Positions 15,799 through 24,398 of a DNA stretch of 64,000 bases are shown piece after piece. The stretch spans positions 1 to 64,000 of the forward strand of contig ONAR01000001.1 in assembly GCA_900315835.1 (NCBI GenBank), given 5' to 3'. How positions within the stretch are numbered: the stretch's first letter is position 1; each line of letters begins with the position of its first letter. The stretch is from an uncultured Prevotella sp. (GTDB lineage Bacteria > Bacteroidota > Bacteroidia > Bacteroidales > Bacteroidaceae). The position numbers and the translations under genes were made by a program. Under the pieces are notes generated by a model, which was given only the letters and a program-made list of their open reading frames with translations, ran no database searches and had not been told where the DNA came from.

Positions 15799-17034
15799 AT
15801 GAATTTTCCCTTCTTCATAGCCCGTCGCTACCTGTTCTCAAAGAAGAAGACGCACGCCATCAACATCATCTCACTGATATCGGTCATCGGCGTGGCAGTG
15901 GCAACGACGGCGCTTGTCGTCGTGCTTTCCGTCTTCAACGGCTTCCAGGACTTGGTGGCAGGCTTCTTCACCAACTTCGACCCGCAGCTGAAGGTGGTGC
16001 CGGTGATGGGTAAGACCGCGCCGGCCAATGACCCCGTGCTGACAAAGATACGCCGTCAGCCCGAGGTGGAGGTGGCGACGGAGACGCTGCAGGATATGGC
16101 GCTGGCCGTATACAATAACCATCAGGCCATGGTCAACGTGATGGGCGTAGACGATAACTTCCCCGACCTGACGCATATCACCGAGATTCTCTATGGCGAT
16201 GGCCGTTTCGAACTGCATACGGCCAACCTTGACTTCGGTACACCGGGCATCCGCCTCGCTTCGCAACTCGGCACGGGAGCCCGCTGGAACGGTTACCTGC
16301 GCATCTATGCCCCGCGCCGTCAGGGTCAGCTTGACATGAGCAATCCCGAGGATGGCTTCGTCGTCGACTCACTGCTGTCCACGGGCGTCGTCTTCGCTGT
16401 CAACCAAAGCAAATACGATAAGAACTACATCCTGACGAGCATCAGCTTTGCCCGTCGGCTCTTCGACCGTGAGGGCCAGCTCTCGGCGCTCGAGCTGCGG
16501 TTGAAGCCCGGGTCTGATTTCGATGCCGTGAAGCGCCGCATGCAGCAGATAGCCGGTGCAAAATACCAAGTGCAGGACCGCTATGAGCAGCAGGCAGATA
16601 CGTTTAAGATTATGAACATCGAGAAGTTCATGGCTTACCTCTTCCTTACGTTCATCCTCGTCGTAGCCTGCTTCAACATCATCGGCTCGCTGTCGATGCT
16701 CATCATCGATAAGAAGGACGATGTGGTAACGCTGCGCAATCTTGGTGCCACCGACCGCGATATCACCCGCGTGTTTATGCTCGAGGGCAGGCTCATCACG
16801 GTCATCGGTGCTGTGGCCGGCATTGCCATCGGTCTGTTGCTCTGTCTTTTGCAACAGCAGTTTGGCTTCGTGCGCATGGGGGGCGCCGACGGCACGTTCA
16901 TCGTCAACGCCTATCCCGTCAGCGTGCACTACGTGGATGTGCTGATCGTATTCGTCACGGTGATTATCGCCGGATGGCTCGCCGTGTGGTATCCGGTGAG
17001 GTCGCTGAGCAGGAGGCTGCTGGGAAACGACTAA
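15799..17034 (+). CDS. LolC/LolE-type ABC transporter permease (FtsX/MacB fold)
   Basis: An inner-membrane permease of 411 residues resembling the subunits that extract lipoproteins and pass them to the carrier LolA. The first membrane helix spans about residues 20-45 (IISLISVIGVAVATTALVVV). A large periplasmic domain occupies about 50-270, and three helices in the C-terminal third form the FtsX domain (FLTFILVVACFNIIGSLSML; VIGAVAGIAIGLLLCLLQQQ; DVLIVFVTVIIAGWLAVWYP). The N-terminus FIARRYLFSKKKTHAINIIS is typical of LolC/E. No ATPase gene is adjacent, so its partner must be encoded elsewhere. Confidence 0.85.
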   Translation: MNFPFFIARRYLFSKKKTHAINIISLISVIGVAVATTALVVVLSVFNGFQDLVAGFFTNFDPQLKVVPVMGKTAPANDPVLTKIRRQPEVEVATETLQDMALAVYNNHQAMVNVMGVDDNFPDLTHITEILYGDGRFELHTANLDFGTPGIRLASQLGTGARWNGYLRIYAPRRQGQLDMSNPEDGFVVDSLLSTGVVFAVNQSKYDKNYILTSISFARRLFDREGQLSALELRLKPGSDFDAVKRRMQQIAGAKYQVQDRYEQQADTFKIMNIEKFMAYLFLTFILVVACFNIIGSLSMLIIDKKDDVVTLRNLGATDRDITRVFMLEGRLITVIGAVAGIAIGLLLCLLQQQFGFVRMGGADGTFIVNAYPVSVHYVDVLIVFVTVIIAGWLAVWYPVRSLSRRLLGND

Positions 17035-17040
17035 TTAAAA

Positions 17041-17118
17041 GGGGATGATGGGGCTTATGGGTTTTATGGGTTGAATGGGTATAGGGCCGAATGGGACTGA
17101 TGGATTGAATGGGTAGGG
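17041..17118 (+). repeat. ATGGG-rich extragenic array 1
   Basis: Tandem, imperfect units such as TTATGGGT and TGAATGGG fill the gap between two convergent genes. The same family is found at 20664, 23031, 29036 and 59103, always G-rich on the plus strand. Confidence 0.65.
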
Positions 17119-17146
17119 GAACCGGAATCAGAACTGATGAGCCCTG

Positions 17147-17959
17147 TCAACGCGTAAAGCCGGTCGCCAGTTGCTCCTTCGTCGCTTCCTTCAGCACCAC
17201 GACGTTGCCCTTGTCGAGCAGATACATCGTGGGGGTAGCCTTGAGGGCGTAGAGTTCGAAGAGAGCGTCGTTGACCCTTATACGCAACACCTTGATGTCG
17301 GCAGGCAGCGGATTGGCCTGCAGCCAGGCCCATGTCGTGTGGCATTGCTCACAGTCGGGGTCGTAGAAGAATAGGCAGACGCGCTGGTCGCGATAATCGC
17401 TCAGCCGGTGCATGCGGCCGTCGTCGCCTTTGAAGGAAAAATCGCGCGCCGTGTCGCCGGGCTGGTTGATGGCGGCCTGCTTCGCTTTGAAGCGGTAGCG
17501 CTCGCGATTGGTGGCGCCGGTGTTGGGATTGTCGGCTGCGGCGCTAAGCAACCACGCATAGGTGCGGTCATTATGCACCGGCGAGTCGTTGACCTCGAGG
17601 TAATAATCGATGAGGGCAGCGAAGCGGCGACGCGCCACGCCAGTTGTCCAAGCCTTATTGATGAATTGTCGTGCGCTCGCCTCACCCACATTCTTACCGA
17701 AATGATTGAGCAGGTCGATGAAGTTGACGAAGCCCTGCTCGCCGTAGTTGGCCGCGTACAGCAGCGTGCTGTCGGCGAAGTTGGCGTTGTCCCAATAGTG
17801 CATCAACGCGTAGTCGGCCCTGGCCTGCGGTTCACGCAGCGAGTCGGGCATAGTGGGGTAGGGGAAGGCATCGTATTGCGCCGAGGCCGGAGCAGCGCCC
17901 CACAGCAATGCGGCTGCCAGCAGTACGACAGCCTTGTCAATGATGCTGCGGCCGCTCAT
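17147..17959 (-). CDS. DUF5106 thioredoxin-like exported protein
   Basis: A 270-residue exported protein of the thioredoxin-like group common in Bacteroidales. The frame is open from 18112, but ATG 17959 starts a clear signal peptide (MSGRSIIDKAVVLLAAALLW to PASAQ) and overlaps the upstream HD gene by only 23 bases. Residues 30-150 are the alpha-helical DUF5106 part. The C-terminal thioredoxin-like fold has the redox motif CEQC (FFYDPDCEQCHTTW) and the cis-Pro region ATPTMYLL. Probably a periplasmic thiol oxidoreductase; the substrate is unknown. Last gene of a four-gene minus-strand operon. Confidence 0.8.
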   Translation of the reverse strand: MSGRSIIDKAVVLLAAALLWGAAPASAQYDAFPYPTMPDSLREPQARADYALMHYWDNANFADSTLLYAANYGEQGFVNFIDLLNHFGKNVGEASARQFINKAWTTGVARRRFAALIDYYLEVNDSPVHNDRTYAWLLSAAADNPNTGATNRERYRFKAKQAAINQPGDTARDFSFKGDDGRMHRLSDYRDQRVCLFFYDPDCEQCHTTWAWLQANPLPADIKVLRIRVNDALFELYALKATPTMYLLDKGNVVVLKEATKEQLATGFTR

Positions 17960-18461
17960 AAGTCTCCTTGTATTGCAACCGGCATAGCTCCGTGCCGGTC
18001 TTCGTCTTGAAGATATTGTTGAGCGCAGCGTCGACGCCGTGGGCCGAGATGCCGTCCTCATAGAGATTGACGAGGAAGTCGGCCTCGACAAGGATTTGAT
18101 AGTCAAGGCCATCGATGTTCTTGTACGTATGGTGGTGAGCGATGAGATAGCAGATGCGGTCGATGTCGGCGGCGGCTAATCCGAGGCCGGTGAGCATCTC
18201 CCGCGCCGGAGCGGGTCCCATCTTCTCCTGTAGTTTGCCGTCGCTGCTGCCGTAGGCTGCCTCGGCCGGATGGATGCCGATGTCGTGAACGATGGCCGCG
18301 CACTCCAGCACCTGCTGCGTGTGGGCATCCAGTTGCTCGCGTCGGCCGATGAGTTGCGCGAAGCGGTGTACCTTCATGAAATGCTGAATGCGCATCGGGT
18401 CGCCTTTGTCGAAGGCAATCATGCGAAGCGTCAGCTCGTCGATAATGTTCTTTGTCTCCAT
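17937..18461 (-). CDS. HD domain phosphohydrolase
   Basis: A 174-residue soluble protein with the HD metal-binding pattern: His in KVHRFAQL, the His-Asp pair in AAIVHDIGIH, further His in LIAHHHTYKN and a late Asp in LVEADFLVNL. Such enzymes cleave phosphate esters or anhydrides, often nucleotides; the substrate cannot be read from the sequence. It lies 12 bases after the O-methyltransferase gene and overlaps the DUF5106 gene. Confidence 0.82.
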   Translation of the reverse strand: METKNIIDELTLRMIAFDKGDPMRIQHFMKVHRFAQLIGRREQLDAHTQQVLECAAIVHDIGIHPAEAAYGSSDGKLQEKMGPAPAREMLTGLGLAAADIDRICYLIAHHHTYKNIDGLDYQILVEADFLVNLYEDGISAHGVDAALNNIFKTKTGTELCRLQYKETYERPQHH

Positions 18462-18473
18462 TGGTTTGTGTGT

Positions 18474-19223
18474 TTATTGAGCTTTTACCCTGATGAGGGT
18501 CAGTCCGTCGCGTATGGGCAGGATGACCTCCTCCACGCGCCGGTCCTGTTTGATGTAGTCGTTGAAGCGTCGGATGCCCACCGTCTGCTGGTCGCGGTCG
18601 TAGGCGTGGTCGATGACGTGGCCGTCCCACAGCGTGTTGTCGGCCAGAATGATGCCGCCCGGATTCATCAGCGGCAGCACCGCGTCGTAGGTCTCCACAT
18701 ACGTGCGTTTGTCGCCGTCGATAAACGCGAGGTCGAAGCGGAGCCCGAGCTTGGGCGCCTCAGTAATGGCGTCGCCGATGCGGAAGTCGATGTAAGGCGC
18801 CACGGCGGAGCCCTCAATCCACGGCCGTGTGAAGTCCTCCATTTCGTCGTTAATCTCGAAGGTGAAGAGCTTCCGCGCCGGAGCTGGGACATCGTTAGCG
18901 GCGGCCTCGCCTTCGCGCTTCTTCCGATTTTCGGCTCCATTTGCCCCCGCCTCGTCGTCGAGTTCCTTCAATCCTTCAGCCATGCAGATGGCCGAATAGC
19001 CCGAGAACGTACCCACTTCCAGCACATAGCGGGGCCGCTGCATCATCACGAGCATCTTCAGCAGCCGCCCTTGCAGGTGACCGCTTACCATGCGACCGTG
19101 GATGGTATGCACGTTGGTCGCGCGCCAGAGCCGGTAGAGGTAGTCGCTTTCGCCGTCAGTATGGGCGTCGATATACGTCTCCAGCCGTTCGTCGGTGGTT
19201 CTTCCGGCAGTCTCGTCAGTCAT
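18474..19223 (-). CDS. Class I SAM-dependent O-methyltransferase
   Basis: A 249-residue cytosolic enzyme of the caffeoyl-CoA/catechol O-methyltransferase family. The SAM site is LEVGTFSGYSAICMAEGL, the metal-binding region is FIDGDKRTYVETYD, and the third conserved block is PGGIILADNTLWDGHV. Between the SAM site and the next strand it has an Ala/Glu/Lys-rich stretch (about residues 92-120) that is longer than in typical members and looks like a flexible insertion. Substrate unknown. The gene lies 18 bases after aroQ. Confidence 0.85.
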   Translation of the reverse strand: MTDETAGRTTDERLETYIDAHTDGESDYLYRLWRATNVHTIHGRMVSGHLQGRLLKMLVMMQRPRYVLEVGTFSGYSAICMAEGLKELDDEAGANGAENRKKREGEAAANDVPAPARKLFTFEINDEMEDFTRPWIEGSAVAPYIDFRIGDAITEAPKLGLRFDLAFIDGDKRTYVETYDAVLPLMNPGGIILADNTLWDGHVIDHAYDRDQQTVGIRRFNDYIKQDRRVEEVILPIRDGLTLIRVKAQ

Positions 19224-19241
19224 CGGTCATGGGTTAAGCGG

Positions 19242-19679
19242 TTACTGTTGCGATGAAGCCAGCAGTCCTCTGATGGCGAGGTCGTAGCTCTCGAGGCCGA
19301 AGCCGCAGATGACGCCGAGGCATCCGGCGGATATCATCGAGTGGTGGCGGTATTCCTCACGCTTGTGGACATTGCTGATGTGCACCTCGATGACGGGGCA
19401 GCGCAGCGAGCGGATGCAGTCGAGCAGGGCGATGCTCGTGTGGGTGTAGGCGCCGGCGTTGAGTACGATACCGTCGTAGCTGAAGCCCGTTTCCTGCATC
19501 TTGTTGATGAGTTCTCCCTCGATATTGCTTTGGTAATAGTCAATCTCGACGTCGGGATAGCGCTTGCGCAACGTCGGCAGGAAGGTCTCAAACGAACTGC
19601 TGCCGTAGATGCCCGGCTCGCGCACGCCCAACAAATTAAGGTTGGGGCCGTTGATAATCTGGATTTTCTTCATCGCCAT
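19242..19679 (-). CDS. aroQ: Type II 3-dehydroquinate dehydratase
   Basis: Catalyses dehydration of 3-dehydroquinate to 3-dehydroshikimate in the shikimate pathway; the type II enzyme is a dodecamer. The start INGPNLNLLGVREPGIYG contains the flexible lid with the catalytic Tyr; NAGAYTHTSIAL and EVHISNVHKREEYRHHS hold the active-site Asn and His. Length (145) is normal. The start could be ATG 19679 or ATG 19673 (MKKIQI). Its -7 box at 19702-19709 directly abuts the xerD promoter box. Confidence 0.94.
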   Translation of the reverse strand: MAMKKIQIINGPNLNLLGVREPGIYGSSSFETFLPTLRKRYPDVEIDYYQSNIEGELINKMQETGFSYDGIVLNAGAYTHTSIALLDCIRSLRCPVIEVHISNVHKREEYRHHSMISAGCLGVICGFGLESYDLAIRGLLASSQQ

Positions 19680-19693
19680 TCAAATTGATTTGC

Positions 19694-19709
19694 TAACTTT
19701 GCAAAGGTA
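19694..19709. promoter_or_regulatory. Abutting divergent -7 boxes for xerD and aroQ
   Basis: Plus strand TAACTTTG (19694-19701) points to xerD. Directly next to it CAAAGGTA (19702-19709), TACCTTTG on the minus strand, points to aroQ. Two RNA polymerases could not occupy both at once, so the promoters should compete. Confidence 0.5.
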
Positions 19710-19736
19710 GGCAAAAAGCCTAAAACAACGGAAGGA

Positions 19737-20666
19737 ATGGAAGATAAAAATCAAAATAAACCGCAGGCAACCGACGTTGGGCGCCGTTACCTGCGCTATC
19801 TGAAACTGGAGCGGGGCTATTCGCCCAACACCATCGAGGCTTACCAGCATGACCTCGACTGGCTGCTCAACTATCTGCACGACCACGAGCTTGACCCCTT
19901 GTCGGTCAAACTCGATGACCTGCAGCTCTTCGCCGCTTCGCTGCATGAGCACGGACTGAGTGCGAAGTCGCAGGCGCGCATCCTCGCGGGCGTGCGGTCG
20001 TTTTACCGTTTCCTCGTTCTTGACGGCTACTTAGAGATTGACCCGACCGAACTGTTAGAGTCGCCCCAACTGCCGCAGCACTTGCCGGAGTATCTGACGA
20101 CTGAGGAGGTGGATGCGCTCGAGGACAGCATCGACTTGACGACAAAAGAAGGACAACGCAACCGCGCCATCATCGAGGTGTTCTTCTCCTGCGGCCTGCG
20201 CGTCTCCGAGTTGACCAATCTGAAGCTTTCCGACCTCTTCCTGCCGCAGAAATTCATACGCGTCGTCGGCAAGGGCAATAAGGAACGGCTCATTCCCATC
20301 TCCGACCGCGCCATACAGGAGCTTAACCGATGGTTCATCGACCGCGACATGCTCGACATCAAACCGGGTGAGGAGGACTACGTCTTCCTCAACCGCCGCG
20401 GCCATCATCTGACACGGGTGATGATTCTGATCATGGTGAAGCGGCAGGCCGAGGCGGCGGGCATCAAGAAAACCATCTCGCCCCACACGCTGCGCCACAG
20501 CTTCGCCACGGCGTTGCTGCGTGGCGGCGCCGACCTTCGCGTCATCCAGGCGCTGTTGGGGCATGCCAATATTGGCACCACCGAGATCTATACCCACATG
20601 GATGACGAGAGCCTGCGGCAGGAGATACTGCTGCACCACCCGAGAAACCAGATGGGAAGGAGTTGA
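19737..20666 (+). CDS. xerD: Site-specific tyrosine recombinase XerD
   Basis: Resolves chromosome dimers at the dif site together with XerC under FtsK control. Residues 14-98 form the SAM-like DNA-binding domain (YLRYLKLERGYSPNTIEAYQ). The catalytic domain has all active-site residues: Arg in SCGLRVSELTNL, Lys in GKGNKERLIP, His-x-x-Arg in SPHTLRHSFATALL, His in LLGHANIGTTEIYTH and the nucleophile Tyr in the same block. Length (309) is normal for the housekeeping enzyme; the flanks are ordinary genes, so it is not an integrase of a mobile element. Confidence 0.93.
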   Translation: MEDKNQNKPQATDVGRRYLRYLKLERGYSPNTIEAYQHDLDWLLNYLHDHELDPLSVKLDDLQLFAASLHEHGLSAKSQARILAGVRSFYRFLVLDGYLEIDPTELLESPQLPQHLPEYLTTEEVDALEDSIDLTTKEGQRNRAIIEVFFSCGLRVSELTNLKLSDLFLPQKFIRVVGKGNKERLIPISDRAIQELNRWFIDRDMLDIKPGEEDYVFLNRRGHHLTRVMILIMVKRQAEAAGIKKTISPHTLRHSFATALLRGGADLRVIQALLGHANIGTTEIYTHMDDESLRQEILLHHPRNQMGRS

Positions 20667-20744
20667 TGGGTCGAATGGGCTGAATGGGTTTTATGGGTAG
20701 GATGGGGCGGATGGGTTGAATGGGTTTTATGGGTAGGATGGAAG
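20664..20744 (+). repeat. ATGGG-rich extragenic array 2
   Basis: Units such as TGAATGGGTTTTATGGGTAG fill the gap between the convergent xerD and flavodoxin-like genes and touch the xerD stop codon. Confidence 0.65.
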
Positions 20745-20749
20745 GATGA

Positions 20750-21373
20750 TTAGCGGATGAAGTTCATCGGCTGCCAGGGCTCATGCTCGGGGTAGGCGGG
20801 GGCGCCATCGGCGTGAATCTTCTTGAGCAGCCAAGCCATGTTCTCGGCGAGCGTGCGCATGGTCTGCATGCCCTCGACATCCTGCTCCACCTCACCCGGG
20901 TCGCGGCCGTAGGCGAGGTTCCAGTACTGCGAGGTGACGATGGGCATGTTACACATCTCAAACGCCATGTTCATCGTCTGGTAGGCGGCTGTGGCTCCAC
21001 CGCGGCGACAAACGATGACATTGGCCACCGGTTTGTTCCGCATCAGCGCGCCGCCAGCATAGAGCATGCGCTGGACGACGGCGAGCAGAGCGCCGTTGGG
21101 CTGACCGTAGTACACCGGTGAGCCAAAGACGAAGGCGTCGGCCGACTCGGCCTTCTCGAGGAAGGCGTTGCAGACGTCGTCGTTGAACGTACAGCGATTG
21201 TTGCCGTTGCGCTTGCACGCACCGCAAGCAATGCAACCGCGCACCGGCTTGTTGCCGAGCTGCATGATTTCTGTTTCTATACCATTGGCCTGTAGGGTCT
21301 TGGCCACCATGCTGAGGGCGAGAAACGTGTTGCCCTGTTTGTGGCTGCTGCCGTTAATCAATAATACTTTCAT
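20750..21373 (-). CDS. Flavodoxin-fold NAD(P)H-dependent FMN reductase family protein
   Basis: A 207-residue soluble flavoprotein. ATG 21373 is chosen because it starts the Rossmann-like motif MKVLLINGSSHKQGNTF, with the FMN phosphate site GSSHKQGNT; the longer frame from 21493 runs through the promoter. A Cys cluster CIACGACKRNGNNRC follows, as in iron-sulfur flavoproteins and related NADPH-dependent reductases. FVFGSPVYYGQPNG is the second flavin contact. It probably reduces quinones, nitro compounds or metal complexes; the substrate is not shown. A minus-strand -7 box (TATCTTTG, 21400-21407) gives it its own promoter. Confidence 0.85.
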   Translation of the reverse strand: MKVLLINGSSHKQGNTFLALSMVAKTLQANGIETEIMQLGNKPVRGCIACGACKRNGNNRCTFNDDVCNAFLEKAESADAFVFGSPVYYGQPNGALLAVVQRMLYAGGALMRNKPVANVIVCRRGGATAAYQTMNMAFEMCNMPIVTSQYWNLAYGRDPGEVEQDVEGMQTMRTLAENMAWLLKKIHADGAPAYPEHEPWQPMNFIR

Positions 21374-21399
21374 AATGCTTTTGTTTGGTTGTCTGTCGG

Positions 21400-21407
21400 C
21401 AAAGATA
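21400..21407 (-). promoter_or_regulatory. -7 promoter box for the flavin reductase
   Basis: The minus strand reads TATCTTTG, matching TAnnTTTG, 27 bases before the start codon. Confidence 0.45.
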
Positions 21408-21492
21408 CCCTTTTTCCCACGACTGAGCAAATATTTTGGAACGATACGACTGAATTTCTTACCAGGAGCCGGTGCTGTCACCGGGCCTGCCA

Positions 21493-22077
21493 CTATGCCA
21501 GTGGCTTGCCATGCCCGCAGATGCTGAGGAAGTAGCGGTGAACGGCGGGGTCGCTGTTCAGCTCGGGGTGGAAGGCGGTGACGAGCTGGTTGCCCTGCTG
21601 CGCCGCCACGATGTGACCATCGACCTCGGCCAGTACGCGGGCATCGCCGCTCACCGACTCGATGTAGGGTGCGCGGATGAACGTCATTGGGATGCGGCCG
21701 ACGCCCTCCATCTCGTGTTCGGTGGCGAAGCTGCCCAGCTGGCGGCCGTAGGCGTTGCGGCGGACACGGATGTCCATCGTCGAAAGGCGCGGATAGGGCT
21801 CGCCCTCAACGTCTTTGGCCAGGAGGATGAGGCCGGCACAGGTGCCGAAGACCGGCAGGCCGGCGAGGATGTCGCGGCGCACGGGCTCGAGCAGTCCGAG
21901 GTCGTTAAGCAACTTCAGTTGTGTGGTCGACTCGCCACCGGGCAGCACGAGGCCGTCCTTGGGTTGGTTCCAGTCGGCCAACTGCCTCACCTCGAACGTC
22001 TCGGCACCCAGCGCCTGCAGCCGCCGCTCATGTTCAATGAATGCCCCTTGCAGGGCCATGACAGCTATTCTCTTCAT
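21493..22077 (-). CDS. pdxT: Pyridoxal 5'-phosphate synthase glutaminase subunit PdxT
   Basis: Releases ammonia from glutamine and channels it to PdxS for vitamin B6 synthesis by the deoxyxylulose-independent route. Class I glutaminase features are GGEST (residues 48-52), the nucleophile Cys80 in FGTCAGLILLA and the His/Glu pair in FHPEL near the end. Length (194) is typical. It lies 66 bases after pdxS on the same strand and is presumably in one transcript with it. Confidence 0.95.
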   Translation of the reverse strand: MKRIAVMALQGAFIEHERRLQALGAETFEVRQLADWNQPKDGLVLPGGESTTQLKLLNDLGLLEPVRRDILAGLPVFGTCAGLILLAKDVEGEPYPRLSTMDIRVRRNAYGRQLGSFATEHEMEGVGRIPMTFIRAPYIESVSGDARVLAEVDGHIVAAQQGNQLVTAFHPELNSDPAVHRYFLSICGHGKPLA

Positions 22078-22143
22078 TATTATAGTCCTCTCTCGAATGT
22101 TCTTACCTTGTTTATAGTCCTCTCTCCGTTATGCTAACTTTGG

Positions 22144-23016
22144 TTATTGACCTCTCTCGGCCATCAGCACCTTGATTTCCTCCTCGTTGATGCCCACCAT
22201 GGCCGGTCCGAGGTCCTCGCTGAGCTCAGCCAGTTTGTCGGGGTCGTTGTAGTTGGTTACGGCCTGCACGATGGCTGCGGCGCGCTTGGCGGGGTTGCCG
22301 CTCTTGAAGATGCCTGAGCCAACGAACACGCCTTCGGCGCCGAGCATCATCATCAATGCGGCATCGGCGGGTGTGGCCACGCCACCTGCGGCGAAGTTGA
22401 CCACCGGCAGTTTGCCGTTGTCGTGGACGTATTTCACAAGGTCGTAGGGCGCTTGCAACTGTTTGGCAGCCTCGAACAACTCGTCCTCGGCCATGCCTTT
22501 GAGCCTACGTATCTCGCTTTGCATCAAGCGCATGTGACGCACGGCCTGCACTACGTCGCCAGTGCCCGGCTCGCCTTTGGTGCGAATCATCGTGGCACCT
22601 TCGGCGATGCGGCGGAGCGCCTCGCTCAGGTTGCGCGCACCGCAGACGAAGGGCACGCGGAACTTCGTTTTGTCGATGTGGTAGACGTCGTCGGCCGGCG
22701 ACAGCACCTCGCTCTCGTCGATGTAGTCAATCTGTATGGCCTGAAGGATGAGGGCCTCGGCGATGTGGCCGATGCGGCATTTCGCCATGACGGGAATCGA
22801 TACGGCCTTCTGTATGCCTTTAATCATCTTCGGGTCGCTCATGCGGGCCACGCCGCCGGCGGCACGGATGTCGGCCGGAATGCGTTCGAGGGCCATCACG
22901 GCGCATGCGCCGGCGTCCTCGGCAATCTTAGCCTGTTCGGGGGTTGTTACGTCCATAATCACGCCGCCCTTGAGCATCTGAGCCAGGTTGCGGTTGAGGG
23001 TTTGTCTGTCTTCCAT
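22144..23016 (-). CDS. pdxS: Pyridoxal 5'-phosphate synthase lyase subunit PdxS
   Basis: Builds pyridoxal phosphate from ribose 5-phosphate, glyceraldehyde 3-phosphate and PdxT-derived ammonia; a TIM barrel that forms a dodecamer. Conserved points are Asp22 in GGVIMDVT, the catalytic Lys79 in VMAKCRIGH, Lys146 in RTKGEPGTG and the phosphate loop [13 protein letters not shown] 23016 gives the usual 290 residues; the frame stays open upstream only because the ATGGG array contains no stops. The array lies directly before the start, between this gene and the ThiD/AraC fusion. Confidence 0.96.
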   Translation of the reverse strand: MEDRQTLNRNLAQMLKGGVIMDVTTPEQAKIAEDAGACAVMALERIPADIRAAGGVARMSDPKMIKGIQKAVSIPVMAKCRIGHIAEALILQAIQIDYIDESEVLSPADDVYHIDKTKFRVPFVCGARNLSEALRRIAEGATMIRTKGEPGTGDVVQAVRHMRLMQSEIRRLKGMAEDELFEAAKQLQAPYDLVKYVHDNGKLPVVNFAAGGVATPADAALMMMLGAEGVFVGSGIFKSGNPAKRAAAIVQAVTNYNDPDKLAELSEDLGPAMVGINEEEIKVLMAERGQ

Positions 23017-23030
23017 AGATGAATTGTATT

Positions 23031-23215
23031 TAATGGGTATTATGGGTCGAATGGGGGTTATGGGGTGGATGGGTTTTATGGGGTGAATGGGGTGGATGGG
23101 TTTTATGGGGTGAATGGGGTGGATGGGTGAATGGGGTGGATGGGTGATGGGGTGAATGGGGTGGATGGGTGATGGGGTGAATGGGCCTATGGGGTGGATG
23201 GGTTGGATGGAGCCG
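23031..23215 (+). repeat. ATGGG-rich extragenic array 3, longest copy
   Basis: About 185 bases of units such as GGGGTGGATGGGTTTTATGG. It occupies the whole leader region of pdxS and runs into the last codons of the upstream regulator-like gene. Confidence 0.7.
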
Positions 23216-24161
23216 ATTGGCGGAAGGCGGTGGGGGATAGGCCGGTGGCCTTGCTGAAGAAGCGGGAGAGGTGGGCCTGCGACGAGAAACCGAGGGCGAT
23301 GGCAATCTCCTGGATGGTGAGCGTGGTGGTGGCAAGCTGCCGCTTGATAGCCTCGAGCAGGTAGTCGTCGATGATGCTCTTGGTGCTGCGCCCCGCGATA
23401 CGACGGCAGACCTGACCGAGATAGGCGCTGCTCACGTTGAGCTCTCCGGCATAGTGAGCTACGTCGCTGTTGTGGCTGTAGTCTTTGGCCACGAGTCGGA
23501 TGAAGTCGTTGTAGAGCTGCGATCCGCGCCCCTGTAGGGCGGTGACGGTGGTCAGGCGGTGACTGCAGTAGTCGCGGGCCTTGCTGATGGCCTCGTCGGT
23601 CGGAAAGCCCTGACTGAGGTAGACGCACAGCGCCGAAGCGAAGCCGTTGGCAAAGCCGTGGTTGGCCTCATGGTCGATGGTGACCACGTTGCCGCTGATG
23701 GAGCTGCCCAACACAGCGGTGGAGTCGCGCCTGTCAACGATGATGGTGGTGCAGAGCGGGAGCAGACGTTCGCGCAGCAGATGCAGGGTGTCGTCGCCTA
23801 CGAGCAGGTCGCCGCGGCTGGAATAGACCACGGGATCGTAGACCACGCAGCGTGGCTGGTGGTGGGTGATGACGCGGATGATGGCCTCGGCCACCTCGCG
23901 CCGGCGCACAAGGCCAATCTTCACCACCGTGGGCTCGACGTCGTTGACGATGGCCTCGATCTGTCCGCTCACGATGTCGGCCGGCAGGTCGTAGAACTCC
24001 TGGATGCCCAGCGTGTTCTGCAGCGTGATGGTCGTAATGGCCGACACCGCCGTACAGCCGAGCGAGGTGATGACCTTGATGTCGGCTTGAACGCCCGACT
24101 CACCCGTGGGGTCACTGCCCGTGATGGTGAGGATTGTGTTGTTGTGAGTCTCCTGCTTCAT
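23187..24161 (-). CDS. ThiD/PdxK-like kinase domain fused to an AraC-type DNA-binding domain
   Basis: A 324-residue fusion. Residues 8-215 resemble hydroxymethylpyrimidine/pyridoxal kinases: [17 protein letters not shown] (substrate site), [11 protein letters not shown] and [16 protein letters not shown]. The domain is shortened: the stretch between the nucleotide-site strands is missing about 40-50 residues. The GTGC-type anion-hole motif is replaced by [12 protein letters not shown], so kinase activity is doubtful. Residues 220-320 are a complete AraC HTH domain ([40 protein letters not shown]). I infer a regulator that senses a B6 vitamer or thiamine precursor; its place just before pdxS and pdxT on the same strand favours B6. 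Confidence 0.82.
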   Translation of the reverse strand: MKQETHNNTILTITGSDPTGESGVQADIKVITSLGCTAVSAITTITLQNTLGIQEFYDLPADIVSGQIEAIVNDVEPTVVKIGLVRRREVAEAIIRVITHHQPRCVVYDPVVYSSRGDLLVGDDTLHLLRERLLPLCTTIIVDRRDSTAVLGSSISGNVVTIDHEANHGFANGFASALCVYLSQGFPTDEAISKARDYCSHRLTTVTALQGRGSQLYNDFIRLVAKDYSHNSDVAHYAGELNVSSAYLGQVCRRIAGRSTKSIIDDYLLEAIKRQLATTTLTIQEIAIALGFSSQAHLSRFFSKATGLSPTAFRQSAPSNPSTP

Positions 24162-24198
24162 GCTTTTCTCTGATAAGCGTTACCGTGGAATGCGGTTG

Positions 24199-24206
24199 CA
24201 AAGTAA
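24199..24206 (-). promoter_or_regulatory. Possible -7 box for the ThiD/AraC fusion
   Basis: The minus strand reads TTACTTTG, one mismatch from TAnnTTTG, about 38 bases before the start codon. Confidence 0.3.
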
Positions 24207-24347
24207 CTAAAAAAATGCCATTCCGCTGGCGGTTTGTTTGCTTTTTGATAAACATTTCTACGGTTTGTGCATGCGTTGGCGCCAGCCCTCGCAATATAAA
24301 AAAGCACAAAACTTCGCTTTTTCTTACGCATTGTGAAGGATTATCTT

Positions 24348-24355
24348 TACCTTTG
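24348..24355 (+). promoter_or_regulatory. -7 promoter box for the nucleotidyltransferase
   Basis: TACCTTTG lies 44 bases before the start, with TTGTG at 24331 as a possible -33 box. Confidence 0.5.
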
Positions 24356-24398
24356 CACAAACAAATCGTTCACTATAAACATTAAAAATTAAACAGTA

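Noticed and set aside
19737..20666. Tyrosine recombinase as a sign of an integrated element
   Set aside because: It matches housekeeping XerD in length and motifs and is flanked by ordinary metabolic genes.
22144..23628. A 494-codon frame giving a His/Pro-rich N-terminus ([10 protein letters not shown]) fused to PdxS
   Set aside because: The extension is the ATGGG array and the back of the upstream gene read through by chance; PdxS has its normal length from 23016.
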